Origin: Candidatus Phyllobacterium onerii
GTDB taxonomy: Bacteria > Pseudomonadota > Alphaproteobacteria > Rhizobiales > Rhizobiaceae
Length of the DNA stretch: 64,000 nucleotides
Reading direction: 5' to 3'
NCBI RefSeq assembly: GCF_028331445.1
Contig: NZ_JAQMHX010000015.1
Coordinates: 1-64,000, forward strand
Positions within the stretch are counted from its first letter, which is position 1, and each line of letters opens with the position of its first letter. The notes beneath the pieces were generated by a model. It worked only from the letters and a program-made list of their open reading frames with translations. It was not told where the DNA came from and did not search any database. Of the stretch, positions 9,311 to 16,925 are shown one piece after another. The position numbers and the translations under genes were made by a program.

Positions 9311-10396
9311 ATGCCGGAAACTCGCCCTATGTCGGAAGAAGCACCCAACCCGAACGTGAGCCAAAGTGCGATCTCTGGTTCCGCATCCGGCCACCTGGCT
9401 TTGGTGCCAACATGGCTGCCGTTCGATGTCGCCGGCGGCCCATCCTATTCAGCCGGCGCTGGAGGCGACGGAATAGCCATGGGTGTCATCAGCAGCACTC
9501 CGCTCGCTGTCTTCACTCCATCCAACACGGCAATTGCAGGCCCCAATTCAGCAGTGGAAGCGCACCAAGGTAATGACGCCTTGATCAATCAACACTCCAC
9601 GGAAATAGCTGGCATGGGCGGAAACGGTGGAAACGGCAATCTCGCCCTCGGTGGCGGTGACAACAGCATTCACAATGCCGGAAGCGGAGGCAATGGTTTC
9701 TTCGCTGGTGGTATTGTCAGCGCCGATGTAGGCGTCTTTGCCCCCGTCAATGCCGCCGTCGCGGGTGGCAGTGGTTCTTCAGCGATTGCGCATCAAACAA
9801 ATAACGCCGTCATGCTGCAAGGCGCCACCCAGATTGGCGGGGTGGGCGGTTCCGGCGGGGATCACAACGGGGCAATCGACACTACTCCCGGAGGCGTTGG
9901 AACACATGTGTACACCGGTGATATGTTTGCGGGCCACGGTGGCAACGGCTATTTCATGGGTAGTATGATTGACGTGAATGTCGCGATCTTTTCGCCAATC
10001 AATATTGCCGTTGGCGCGGCAGGTGGCTCCGCTGAGGCGCACCAGACCAACAATGCGGTCTTTGATCAGGGCGGGGTCCAGATCGCAGGTATAGGCGGCG
10101 ATGGCGGCGGATTCAATTTGAGTTCCGATACGATATTTACCGGCAGCAACAGTGGCGGCGGGGGTGGCTCAGGCTACTCGAACGGCAGTTTTGTCGACGT
10201 TAACATCGGATATTTCCATCCGATCAATATCGCCGTACCTGCAGGCGGCACGGCCGATGCGCAGCAGATCGATCATGTGCTCTACGATCAGCACGCATTG
10301 CAAATGGCAGGCATAGGCGGCCATGGCGGAGACGGCAACCTTGCCGACAACCACTCCGCGCTCGTGGATGATATCCTTTCGTTCCTGCATACCTAG
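9311..10396 (+). CDS. Glycine-rich protein with four long repeats, probable type I secretion cargo
   Basis: 361 residues from ATG 9311, chosen because GGAGAG lies 5 bases upstream; a TTG at 9287 has none. After a 47-residue leader the protein consists of about four units of 65-85 residues (about 48-122, 123-206, 207-281, 282-346). Each has a Gly-rich start, a V-x-V-x-x-F-x-P-x-N-x-A-V strand block, AHQTNNAV or a variant, and an IAGxGGxGG end. It has no Cys, no Sec signal and no calcium-binding RTX nonapeptides. The C-terminus ends in a hydrophobic/acidic stretch (LVDDILSFLHT), compatible with a type I secretion signal. The exporter genes lie about 900 bases downstream. Function is unknown; an extracellular matrix or adhesin role is inference. 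Confidence 0.75.
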   Translation: MPETRPMSEEAPNPNVSQSAISGSASGHLALVPTWLPFDVAGGPSYSAGAGGDGIAMGVISSTPLAVFTPSNTAIAGPNSAVEAHQGNDALINQHSTEIAGMGGNGGNGNLALGGGDNSIHNAGSGGNGFFAGGIVSADVGVFAPVNAAVAGGSGSSAIAHQTNNAVMLQGATQIGGVGGSGGDHNGAIDTTPGGVGTHVYTGDMFAGHGGNGYFMGSMIDVNVAIFSPINIAVGAAGGSAEAHQTNNAVFDQGGVQIAGIGGDGGGFNLSSDTIFTGSNSGGGGGSGYSNGSFVDVNIGYFHPINIAVPAGGTADAQQIDHVLYDQHALQMAGIGGHGGDGNLADNHSALVDDILSFLHT

Positions 10397-10660
10397 CATC
10401 ACCTCGATACTCAAATAGACCCCCTCGTCGTCGGCGGCTTTCCGCGCGCCTTGGCGCGACCACATGTAACCATTTTGCTGTTCATCCAATACACCCTCCC
10501 ATGAAGTACACACCCCACCCAAACGAACGTCCCCGAATATCCAGCTAGTCCGCAGGCCAAATCGCGAGCACTCTTTCACGGCGGTTATTCTGCCTGACGA
10601 TGACGTCGCGGGTACCTGGCCGTGGGAGAAACACGGAAAACTTAAGTAAGGAGTAAGATT

Positions 10661-11236
10661 ATGCCTATTCCACAATTGTCTGACACGATCCAGCTCAACC
10701 ATTCCGATGCAGGCGACGCGAGCGCCGGTAATGGCGGCGAAGGATACAACTACGGTAACATCCACTACGATCCCACCGCATATGTTTCCAATACACAGAC
10801 AGTGTATGGAGCAGATACTGATTTGCACAATGGCGATCACGTTTGGCAAGACGCAGGTTGGAGTGCTGGCTCAGCCGGGAATGGCGGCGAAGCCGAAGCA
10901 GAGAATGGCTTCCTGGCCAACATCACCAACAACGGCTCGGGCGGCCCGGGTGGCGACGCCAATTCCAATGGCAGTCAGGGAAACTCAAGCGGCGGCGATA
11001 TCGCAGCGGTTTCTGCAGCTACGACTGCACAGCAGAATACTCAATTCTTCGCAGATCAGCATGCCACTATTCTAGCCGGCGTCGGCGGCAATGGCGGTAA
11101 CGGCAATCTGGCACAGGGCGGCGATATCTCGGCAGCAGTGGTTCACTCGGATCCCGAAACCACGACCGTCAACAATGCTCTCGACCATTTCATCAATGCC
11201 TTCGGGTCGATCGATCTGCACGATCTGGGCTCATAA
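10661..11236 (+). CDS. Glycine/asparagine-rich protein related to the preceding repeat protein
   Basis: 191 residues from ATG 10661, with an AAGGAG ribosome site about 10 bases upstream. It is rich in Gly, Asn, Ala and Asp and has no Cys or Sec signal. Its residues around 145-165 (DQHATILAGVGGNGGNGNLA) match the repeat-end motif of the larger upstream protein, so the two belong to one family. The C-terminal end (NAFGSIDLHDLGS) is hydrophobic/acidic, as in type I secretion cargo. It lies directly before the ABC/HlyD exporter pair. RTX nonapeptides are absent. Role unknown. Confidence 0.7.
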   Translation: MPIPQLSDTIQLNHSDAGDASAGNGGEGYNYGNIHYDPTAYVSNTQTVYGADTDLHNGDHVWQDAGWSAGSAGNGGEAEAENGFLANITNNGSGGPGGDANSNGSQGNSSGGDIAAVSAATTAQQNTQFFADQHATILAGVGGNGGNGNLAQGGDISAAVVHSDPETTTVNNALDHFINAFGSIDLHDLGS

Positions 11237-11250
11237 AATCAATTTGTCAG

Positions 11251-11274
11251 GATCGCCGGTTGCAACCGGCGATC
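11251..11274 (+). terminator. Perfect palindromic hairpin between cargo and exporter genes
   Basis: A 24-base perfect palindrome, GATCGCCGGT-TGCA-ACCGGCGATC, lies 15 bases after the stop of the 191-residue gene and 24 bases before the ABC transporter ATG. It is followed by CTTAAA rather than a clear T tract. It could be a weak or processed terminator that lowers exporter expression relative to cargo, or an mRNA-stabilising 3' hairpin. Confidence 0.55.
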
Positions 11275-11298
11275 CTTAAATCCGGACAGCGAGACCAG

Positions 11299-13044
11299 AT
11301 GGCTGTCCTTTCAGTGAGCACCCTGACCATGACAACGAGTCTCGTACAATCGCAGCGTCAACCGACGCATCTGGTCGTAGCACTTCGTGCTTGCGCCGGA
11401 GCTTTCGGCCTGGTTTTCATCTATAGCTGCGGTTACAACCTCTTTCTGCTCGCACCGTCCATCTATCTTCTGCAGATATATGACCGCGTTTTGTCCAGCC
11501 GCAGCACCGACACGCTGCTGATGTTGACGCTCATCATAGCGGTCGCTGTCGTAGTCGGATCCGTGCTTGATATCGTACGACGTGCAGCTCTTTCGCGCAT
11601 TGGAAGCTGGTTCGACCATCGCTTGCGGCCCTGCGTCCTTACTGCATCATTCGAGTACGCGGCAAGAGCCGATACGGGCGTGGCTACCGATTGCTACCGG
11701 GACCTCGCCTCTCTGCGCCAATTTCTCGATTCGCCCGCAAGCGCGCTGCTTTTCGATGTGCCTTGGGCGCCAGTTTTCCTGCTGCTGCTTTTCCTCGTCC
11801 ATCCTTTGCTCGGAGCAATCGGTGTGTTGAGCGCGATCGCACTGTTATTACTGGCGCTGCTTACGGAAGTCGCCACGCGTGAACCACTCACCCATGCGAA
11901 TGTTGCGCTAGCAAGGAGCTACGCCCGGTTTGCAACAGCGCTCAAATATATCCAGGTCATCCGGGCGATGGGCATGCAGGATGGTGCAGCGCAGATCGTC
12001 TATCGCGATGCGGAAGTTGCAAGAAAAGCGCAAGATAGCGCCATGCACCGGACCGAGATAATTCTTGGTTTCTCGAAGTCCATTCGCACCTTGACCCAAA
12101 TACTCGTGATGGGTGCTGCGACGTGGCTGGTCCTGGCCGAAAACAGCAGCCCCGGCATCATTTTCGTCGCCAGCCTTTTGCTCGGCCGCGGCCTCGCTCC
12201 AGTTGAAGGCGCAATCGGTGCCTGGCGCTCCTTTGCCTATGCCCGCAACGCCTTCAATCGTCTCAACAGAATGCTTATCGCTGTTGCTTCGGACACCGAT
12301 GCTCGCATGGTGCCGGTCCCCGAGCCCAGCGGGCTTATCCTTGACAATGTCGGTTATGCATTGCCCTTTTCCGGCCGGCCACTATTGGGCGGAGTCAAGC
12401 TTCGGCTCGCCCCCGGGGACTGCGTGGCGCTGATTGGCGCTTCTGGATCCGGCAAGTCGACACTTGGCCGCATTATCGCGGGCGTCCTCCAACCCACGAG
12501 CGGATGCGCACTTCTTGGCGGCGTCGACATATCCGCCTTGCGTCTTTGTGGAGGAACACATCACATCGGATATCTGCCGCAGGACATCGAGCTGTTCGGC
12601 GGCGCCATCAAGGATGTGATCGGTCGGCTCGATGGCTCGGGTCCTGGCAAGGCAATCGAAGCGGCGAAACTCGTTGGTCTGCACGATGCGATCATGCGGC
12701 TGCCGCAAGGCTACGAGACCGACGTCGGCGAAGGCGGCAACTTGTTGCTGCGGGCTCAGCGCCAGCAGCTCGGTCTCGCCAGAGCGGTTTACGGCTACCC
12801 ATCGCTGGTTGTGCTCGACGATCCAAATTCGAGCCTCGACTATGACGGCGAGCGGGTATTGTTCAATGCGATCGAACGTATGAAAGCAAGGGGAATGACG
12901 GTGGTGGTCATCACCCACCGGATGGGGATCCTACCAGTCACCAACAAGATTGCAATCATGCGCAACGGGACCGTCGATGCCTTTGGAGATAGCGACGAAA
13001 TTTACGACACCTATCTTCAACCGCCGTCGCAGACAGGGACATAA
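11299..13044 (+). CDS. Type I secretion ABC transporter (PrtD-like) with degenerate signature motif
   Basis: 581 residues in the fused membrane-plus-ATPase arrangement of PrtD/HlyB-type exporters, without a C39 peptidase domain. Transmembrane helices fill residues 25-300. The nucleotide-binding domain has Walker A GASGSGKST (from residue 380), a Q-loop (LPQD) and an H-loop (VVITHR). The signature that should read LSGGQ reads LLRAQ (483-487), and the catalytic Glu after Walker B is Asp508. Both changes are expected to weaken ATP hydrolysis. ATG 11299 is preferred over TTG 11260, which lies inside a hairpin. The HlyD partner follows 2 bases later. Likely exports the glycine-rich proteins just upstream. 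Confidence 0.88.
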   Translation: MAVLSVSTLTMTTSLVQSQRQPTHLVVALRACAGAFGLVFIYSCGYNLFLLAPSIYLLQIYDRVLSSRSTDTLLMLTLIIAVAVVVGSVLDIVRRAALSRIGSWFDHRLRPCVLTASFEYAARADTGVATDCYRDLASLRQFLDSPASALLFDVPWAPVFLLLLFLVHPLLGAIGVLSAIALLLLALLTEVATREPLTHANVALARSYARFATALKYIQVIRAMGMQDGAAQIVYRDAEVARKAQDSAMHRTEIILGFSKSIRTLTQILVMGAATWLVLAENSSPGIIFVASLLLGRGLAPVEGAIGAWRSFAYARNAFNRLNRMLIAVASDTDARMVPVPEPSGLILDNVGYALPFSGRPLLGGVKLRLAPGDCVALIGASGSGKSTLGRIIAGVLQPTSGCALLGGVDISALRLCGGTHHIGYLPQDIELFGGAIKDVIGRLDGSGPGKAIEAAKLVGLHDAIMRLPQGYETDVGEGGNLLLRAQRQQLGLARAVYGYPSLVVLDDPNSSLDYDGERVLFNAIERMKARGMTVVVITHRMGILPVTNKIAIMRNGTVDAFGDSDEIYDTYLQPPSQTGT

Positions 13045-13046
13045 GG

Positions 13047-14492
13047 ATGCTAGCCATGGCCCTCGTTCAATTCGGCATTCCGGAGAAATTTACAGGCGCT
13101 TTGACCACAATTCGGCACGCCGTCGAAACGTCAGGAATCAGAAAACGATTTTTGACCTATGCCCCGACACCAAACACCTCGACAGCCTTGGCACCCGTGT
13201 CCCCCATGCCGAGGCTCCGCAAGGTCGCCTTGGTTGGCAACCTTTTGATTTGCACCTTCATCCTTGGTTTCGGCACCTGGTCTGTCTTTGCGCCTTTGAA
13301 GAGTGCTGCTATCGCCTCGGGTGTGGTTGAACCCGAATCGAGCCGTAAAACGATCCAGCATTTCGAAGGTGGTATTGTCCGGCAAATTCTCGTCAAGAAT
13401 GGCGATGCAGTCAAAGCCGGACAGACCCTGATTCAGCTTGAAGATACAAAATCTCGTTCCGAGCGTGACGCCTTGCAGGGGCAGCTCTGGGATGCCGAGG
13501 CAAACCATGCGCGCCTGACTGCCGAGCGAACAAGCAGTAGTAACGTTGTTTATCCCGCGGATCTCGAGTCCATCAGGGCCACGAATCCCGCAGTTGATAG
13601 CATCCTGACAGGCCAGCAGCGCATTTTCGCGACGCGCAGGCTGGTTATGCGATCCGAGATCGCAATCACCCAGAGCAAAATGGAGCAAGTACAACAGGAG
13701 ATCGCGGGCCTTACGGCGCAAAAGGCTGGACTGACACAAAGGGCGGAGATCGCCCGGCAGGAGCTTGCCGCTGTTACGCCGCTTGTCGCAAAGGGCATCG
13801 AGAAAAAGAGCCGGCTTCTCAATCTTGGGCGCGAAAAAGCCGACATAGATGGTCAGCTCGGCGAGGTGATTGCGCAGATTTCGCGAGCCTATCAGGTGAT
13901 AGGCGAGAGTCAGGCATACCTCGTCAAAATTGAGAACGACCGATTGAACGAGGTGGCGCAGGGTTTGCGCGACGCGGAAAGCCAGATAATGCAGCTGAGT
14001 GAAAGACTTCGGGCGATCGATGATCAACTCTCAAGGACACAAATCAAGGCCCCGGAAGATGGCGTGATCATGGATCTGCGCATCCATACGACGGGCGGCG
14101 TCATCGGTGCTGGCGAACCGCTAGTGGATCTGGTCCCGCGTGAAGGACGGCTTATCATCACCGCGCATGTCCGTCCTGAAGATATCAACCTCGTGCATTC
14201 CGGGCTGTCCGCACAGGTTCACCTCCTCCCATACAATCAACGTCGTGTCCCGCTGCTCAAAGGCCTCGTCGAATATGTTTCCGCGGACCGTCTTGTCGAC
14301 AAGGCGACCGGTCTACCCTACTACGCGGCGACAATCCGAGTGACGGATGAGCGGCTGCCAAAGATGAAAAATGTTGGTTTGGTCCCCGGAATGCCGGCCC
14401 AGACCTTGATTGAAACGGGAGAAAGCACTGTGGCCTTCTATGCGGTCCGTCCGCTCATAGACAGTTTCAACAGGGCGTTCCGCGAGGATTGA
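13047..14492 (+). CDS. HlyD/PrtE-family type I secretion periplasmic adaptor
   Basis: 481 residues: a cytoplasmic N-terminus of about 65 residues, one transmembrane helix (about 70-92), then the adaptor signature with the lipoyl half-motif (SRKTIQHFEGGIVRQILVKN), long coiled-coil hairpin helices (about 150-330), and the second lipoyl and beta-barrel part (SRTQIKAPEDGVIMDLRIHT). It links the ABC transporter to an outer-membrane channel. No TolC-type gene is in the window. ATG 13047 has an upstream AAGGA and follows the ABC stop by 2 bases, so the two are co-translated. Confidence 0.92.
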   Translation: MLAMALVQFGIPEKFTGALTTIRHAVETSGIRKRFLTYAPTPNTSTALAPVSPMPRLRKVALVGNLLICTFILGFGTWSVFAPLKSAAIASGVVEPESSRKTIQHFEGGIVRQILVKNGDAVKAGQTLIQLEDTKSRSERDALQGQLWDAEANHARLTAERTSSSNVVYPADLESIRATNPAVDSILTGQQRIFATRRLVMRSEIAITQSKMEQVQQEIAGLTAQKAGLTQRAEIARQELAAVTPLVAKGIEKKSRLLNLGREKADIDGQLGEVIAQISRAYQVIGESQAYLVKIENDRLNEVAQGLRDAESQIMQLSERLRAIDDQLSRTQIKAPEDGVIMDLRIHTTGGVIGAGEPLVDLVPREGRLIITAHVRPEDINLVHSGLSAQVHLLPYNQRRVPLLKGLVEYVSADRLVDKATGLPYYAATIRVTDERLPKMKNVGLVPGMPAQTLIETGESTVAFYAVRPLIDSFNRAFRED

Positions 14493-14594
14493 GCAGGAAT
14501 TTGATCGGTCGATGGTCGGTGAAGCCAGTACGGCATTCCATCAAGCTCCGTGCTTCTAGGTCGTGAACTCATACTGTCGGAGGGAGGCGATGCG

Positions 14595-14876
14595 ATGAGT
14601 AAAAGAAAATTCAATGATGACGAGGTTATGAACATTCTCAAGGCACATCGCAGCGGAATGAGCGTGGCGCAGTTATGCCGCGAACACGGTATCAGCGAGC
14701 CCACATTCTACCGGTGGCAATCCTTGCAACTCAGAAACGCCGGCTTTGACGTAAAGAGGCTCAAGGCCCTGGAAGATGAGAACCAGAAGCTTAAGAAGCT
14801 GTTGGCCGAAGCTATGCTGGCGGCAGCGACACTCAGTGAGATGCTTGCCAATACTCCATCAAGGGGAAATGCCTAG
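14595..14876 (+). mobile_element. Orphan IS3-family OrfA-like helix-turn-helix protein
   Basis: 93 residues resembling the OrfA transposase subunit of IS3/IS911-type elements: an N-terminal helix-turn-helix (SVAQLCREHGISEPTFYRWQ) followed by a leucine-zipper-like helix (DVKRLKALEDENQKLKKLLA). The length matches a whole OrfA, but no OrfB integrase follows: the next gene ends 3 bases away on the other strand. I see no terminal inverted repeats. It is either a remnant of an insertion sequence or a domesticated DNA-binding protein. A GGAGG-type ribosome site precedes the ATG. Confidence 0.75.
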
Positions 14877-14879
14877 GGC

Positions 14880-15668
14880 TCACGAGGCGGTGTATTCATG
14901 ATCCGTGGATGGTGCCTGACCCAACCGCGCGACCACTTCAGTCCGATTCTGGACGTTGAGTTTGCGCATGATGTGCTGCAAGTGCATCTTCACGGTGTTG
15001 CCCGACAGATTGAGCTTTCCCGCAATCACCTTGTTCGGGTGACCGCGCTGCAATTCCGCAAGGACGTCCGCCTCGCGGGGCGTAAAGTCCGCAACGCTTA
15101 GGTAACGTGCATGTCCATTACCGTTTGTCCGGTTCTCGCGGGGAGGAGGTCTGTCGCTCTTTGGCATCTCGGTAGCAAATGTGCCGAGCGGATTTGGACA
15201 AAATATGCCGCCTGCAAGAACCAGCCGTATCCCGGCAATCGCTATTTCAATGGGCAGCGACGTCGTGAAATACCCGCGAACTCCCATCGCCAGCGCATGT
15301 GAGGCCATAGCCGAATCGTCCGTGCTGGACAAAAGTGCGATCGCAGCTTCGGGAAAGAGCTCGTATATTGCCGCAAGGTCATTGTGCAAGCTGGAGCTTT
15401 CGACGTTTCTTCCCGCCACATCCAGCGCAACCAGACGCACATCCATGCCAATGGCGCTATCGAGGTTCTCGATGCCCATCATGTCGATAAAATCCCAACC
15501 CGCAAGTTCGTGCGCAAGGAGTCTTACGATAGTCGTCCGTGCAAGCGTGTGTTGATCTATGATGATAACGGCAGGAACTTGACGCACCCGACGGCGTTTT
15601 GTTTCATAATTATTGGACACTGCTCCCCCATTCTCCCCGTCTCTGCAGAGTTTGAATGCAAATGCCAC
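14880..15668 (-). CDS. LuxR/FixJ-type response regulator with atypical receiver
   Basis: 262 residues from a GTG start. Residues about 30-150 look like a receiver domain, and about 195-250 form a LuxR-type helix-turn-helix (FTPREADVLAELQRGHPNKV and NTVKMHLQHIMRKLNV). In the receiver, the usual DD pair is reduced to one Asp (IIIDQH), a possible phospho-acceptor Asp lies in LVALDVAG, and the conserved Lys after beta-5 is replaced (RGYFTTS). Phosphorylation may therefore be absent or unusual. No histidine kinase is adjacent. Its position beside the type I secretion locus suggests it may regulate that locus, but this is inference. Confidence 0.82.
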   Translation of the reverse strand: MAFAFKLCRDGENGGAVSNNYETKRRRVRQVPAVIIIDQHTLARTTIVRLLAHELAGWDFIDMMGIENLDSAIGMDVRLVALDVAGRNVESSSLHNDLAAIYELFPEAAIALLSSTDDSAMASHALAMGVRGYFTTSLPIEIAIAGIRLVLAGGIFCPNPLGTFATEMPKSDRPPPRENRTNGNGHARYLSVADFTPREADVLAELQRGHPNKVIAGKLNLSGNTVKMHLQHIMRKLNVQNRTEVVARLGQAPSTDHEYTAS

Positions 15669-15883
15669 ATTTACATATTATATCTCTTTACCCGTCCTGT
15701 CGTGATAAAATTGGAAAAGTACTACCAATTAGTTAGGGGCTCCTGAGGAATGACCCTGATCGTACTACCGAAGGATTTAACTCATCGGCCGCTGATATGA
15801 TGGAGTAAGACTCGACCAGCGGACAGGAGGAACGACATCAGTGGCCTTGCCACGTCGCAGGAATCGACATTGAGGAGACCATT

Positions 15884-16159
15884 ATGTGCCGCAATATAAA
15901 AACGCTGTTTAACTTCGACCCGCCTGCAACCAAGGATGAGATCGACGCTTCTGCTCTTCAATTTGTGCGCAAGCTGTCTGGTTTCAACAAACCTTCGCAA
16001 GCCAACGCCGCAGCTTTCGATCGAGCCGTCAAGGAAGTATCGGATGCTGCACGGCGGCTGCTGGCCTCCCTTCATACGCAAGCGCCAACACGTGACCGCA
16101 CGATCGAAGCCGAGAAGGCGCGCGAGCGCTCAAGAGCACGGTTCGCGCAGGCTGGGTAG
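15884..16159 (+). CDS. DUF2277 family protein
   Basis: 91 residues, a complete member of the DUF2277 family, recognised by its start MCRNIKTLFNFDPPATKDEI and by the ALQFVRKLSGFNKPS block. The family is small, soluble and of unknown function, widespread in proteobacteria and actinobacteria. GAGGAGA lies just upstream of the ATG. A strong inverted repeat spans the stop codon. Confidence 0.85.
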   Translation: MCRNIKTLFNFDPPATKDEIDASALQFVRKLSGFNKPSQANAAAFDRAVKEVSDAARRLLASLHTQAPTRDRTIEAEKARERSRARFAQAG

Positions 16160-16181
16160 GGCAATGTCCTACCCAGCCTGC
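16147..16181 (+). terminator. Stem-loop spanning the DUF2277 stop codon
   Basis: A perfect 14-bp inverted repeat, GCAGGCTGGGTAGG and CCTACCCAGCCTGC, with a 7-base loop. The stop codon TAG (16157-16159) lies in the left arm. No T tract follows, so it may act as an mRNA 3'-end stabiliser rather than a full intrinsic terminator. Confidence 0.5.
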
Positions 16182-16236
16182 AACTAAGTAGCAGGCAGCA
16201 CTACCATGGTATTTGTGCCATTGAGCGGCTTATGAC

Positions 16237-16392
16237 TTAGTGCTTGCTGTGGCCCGAGCTTACCCCGTTAGAGCCTGTCCAATCGGGGTGATAGGGTTGC
16301 CACTGGGTGGCGCCGCTGCTGTCAAGACATCCCGCAAGCATCGAGCTTGAAAATGCCATCGCGGCCAGTACAAACATAGTCTTGATCGACAT
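16237..16392 (-). CDS. Small lipoprotein
   Basis: 51 residues from ATG 16392, preceded by GGAGGAGA. The protein has a short basic start, a hydrophobic stretch and a lipobox (SMLAGC), so the mature form would be a lipidated peptide of only about 30 residues. I do not recognise the family. Upstream in-frame codons would add an unlikely extension. Confidence 0.6.
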   Translation of the reverse strand: MSIKTMFVLAAMAFSSSMLAGCLDSSGATQWQPYHPDWTGSNGVSSGHSKH

Positions 16393-16494
16393 CGCATTTC
16401 TCCTCCACGATGTTCTTTGGCACAATTGTGCGCCTTATTACACATGGGTTCGATATTGCGTGTTACGAATCAGATCGTCGTGAGCCGTATGTGA

Positions 16495-16626
16495 TCATCT
16501 GGACACCGTGTGCCCCACCGCGGCACCTATTGCAGTGCCGACAACAATCCCCATCGAGATGCTGTCAAACATCGCGTTTCCAAGCATTGCGCCGATGCCA
16601 ATACCAAGAGCTATTCCGAGAGCCAT
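16495..16626 (-). CDS. Possible glycine-zipper small membrane protein or its remnant
   Basis: A 43-residue frame rich in G-x3-G spacing (LGIALGIGIGAMLG, then MGIVVGTAIGAAVG), typical of glycine-zipper membrane peptides. The frame remains open upstream without a better start, and the sequence there looks non-coding, so this may be the end of a truncated gene. A weak AGGCGAG lies about 10 bases before the ATG. Confidence 0.35.
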   Translation of the reverse strand: MALGIALGIGIGAMLGNAMFDSISMGIVVGTAIGAAVGHTVSR

Positions 16627-16738
16627 ACCCAAGGCTCGCCTGGCGTTGTGACGACAATTGGGCAACTGCCCGTAAACCGAACAGCGAAGATGTTCCCGCC
16701 GCTTGGGAGCTGTGCTGCTGGAGGAATTGGGCGCAGGT

Positions 16739-16890
16739 CGCCGACGGCTTCACGCTGGTCAATAACGGTCTCGTGCTGGGCGGGGACGGCCAAGGCGTAC
16801 GTGGAGGCAGCGGTGTCTTCTTGATCGCCAGCCCTGCGACGGTTGCCAGCACATTGATCAATACGGGCACTATTCGACTTTACGCCGATG
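16739..16890 (+). pseudogene. Possible autotransporter passenger fragment
   Basis: About 50 codons read ADGFTLVNNGLVLGGDGQG and, after a gap, STLINTGTI. This matches the NNG/NTGTI beta-helix style of autotransporter passengers. Flanking sequence in the same frame does not resemble protein, and there is no signal or translocator domain. The stretch 16393-16925 is otherwise without a convincing gene and looks like decayed DNA. Confidence 0.35.
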
Positions 16891-16925
16891 ATGACAACAC
16901 TTCATGGATATTAGCTTGGCCGAGG

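Noticed and set aside
9311-10396. RTX toxin or PE-PGRS-like protein
   Set aside because: GGxGG runs look similar, but the calcium-binding GGxGxDxUx nonapeptide is absent, and there is no PE domain.
10169-10849. Minus-strand frame of 226 codons across the two glycine-rich genes
   Set aside because: It runs across parts of both repeat genes and their gap in antisense. No family resemblance or ribosome site; Gly-rich coding creates such shadows.
14493-14879. Complete IS3 insertion sequence
   Set aside because: Only an OrfA-like frame is present; no OrfB and no terminal inverted repeats were seen.
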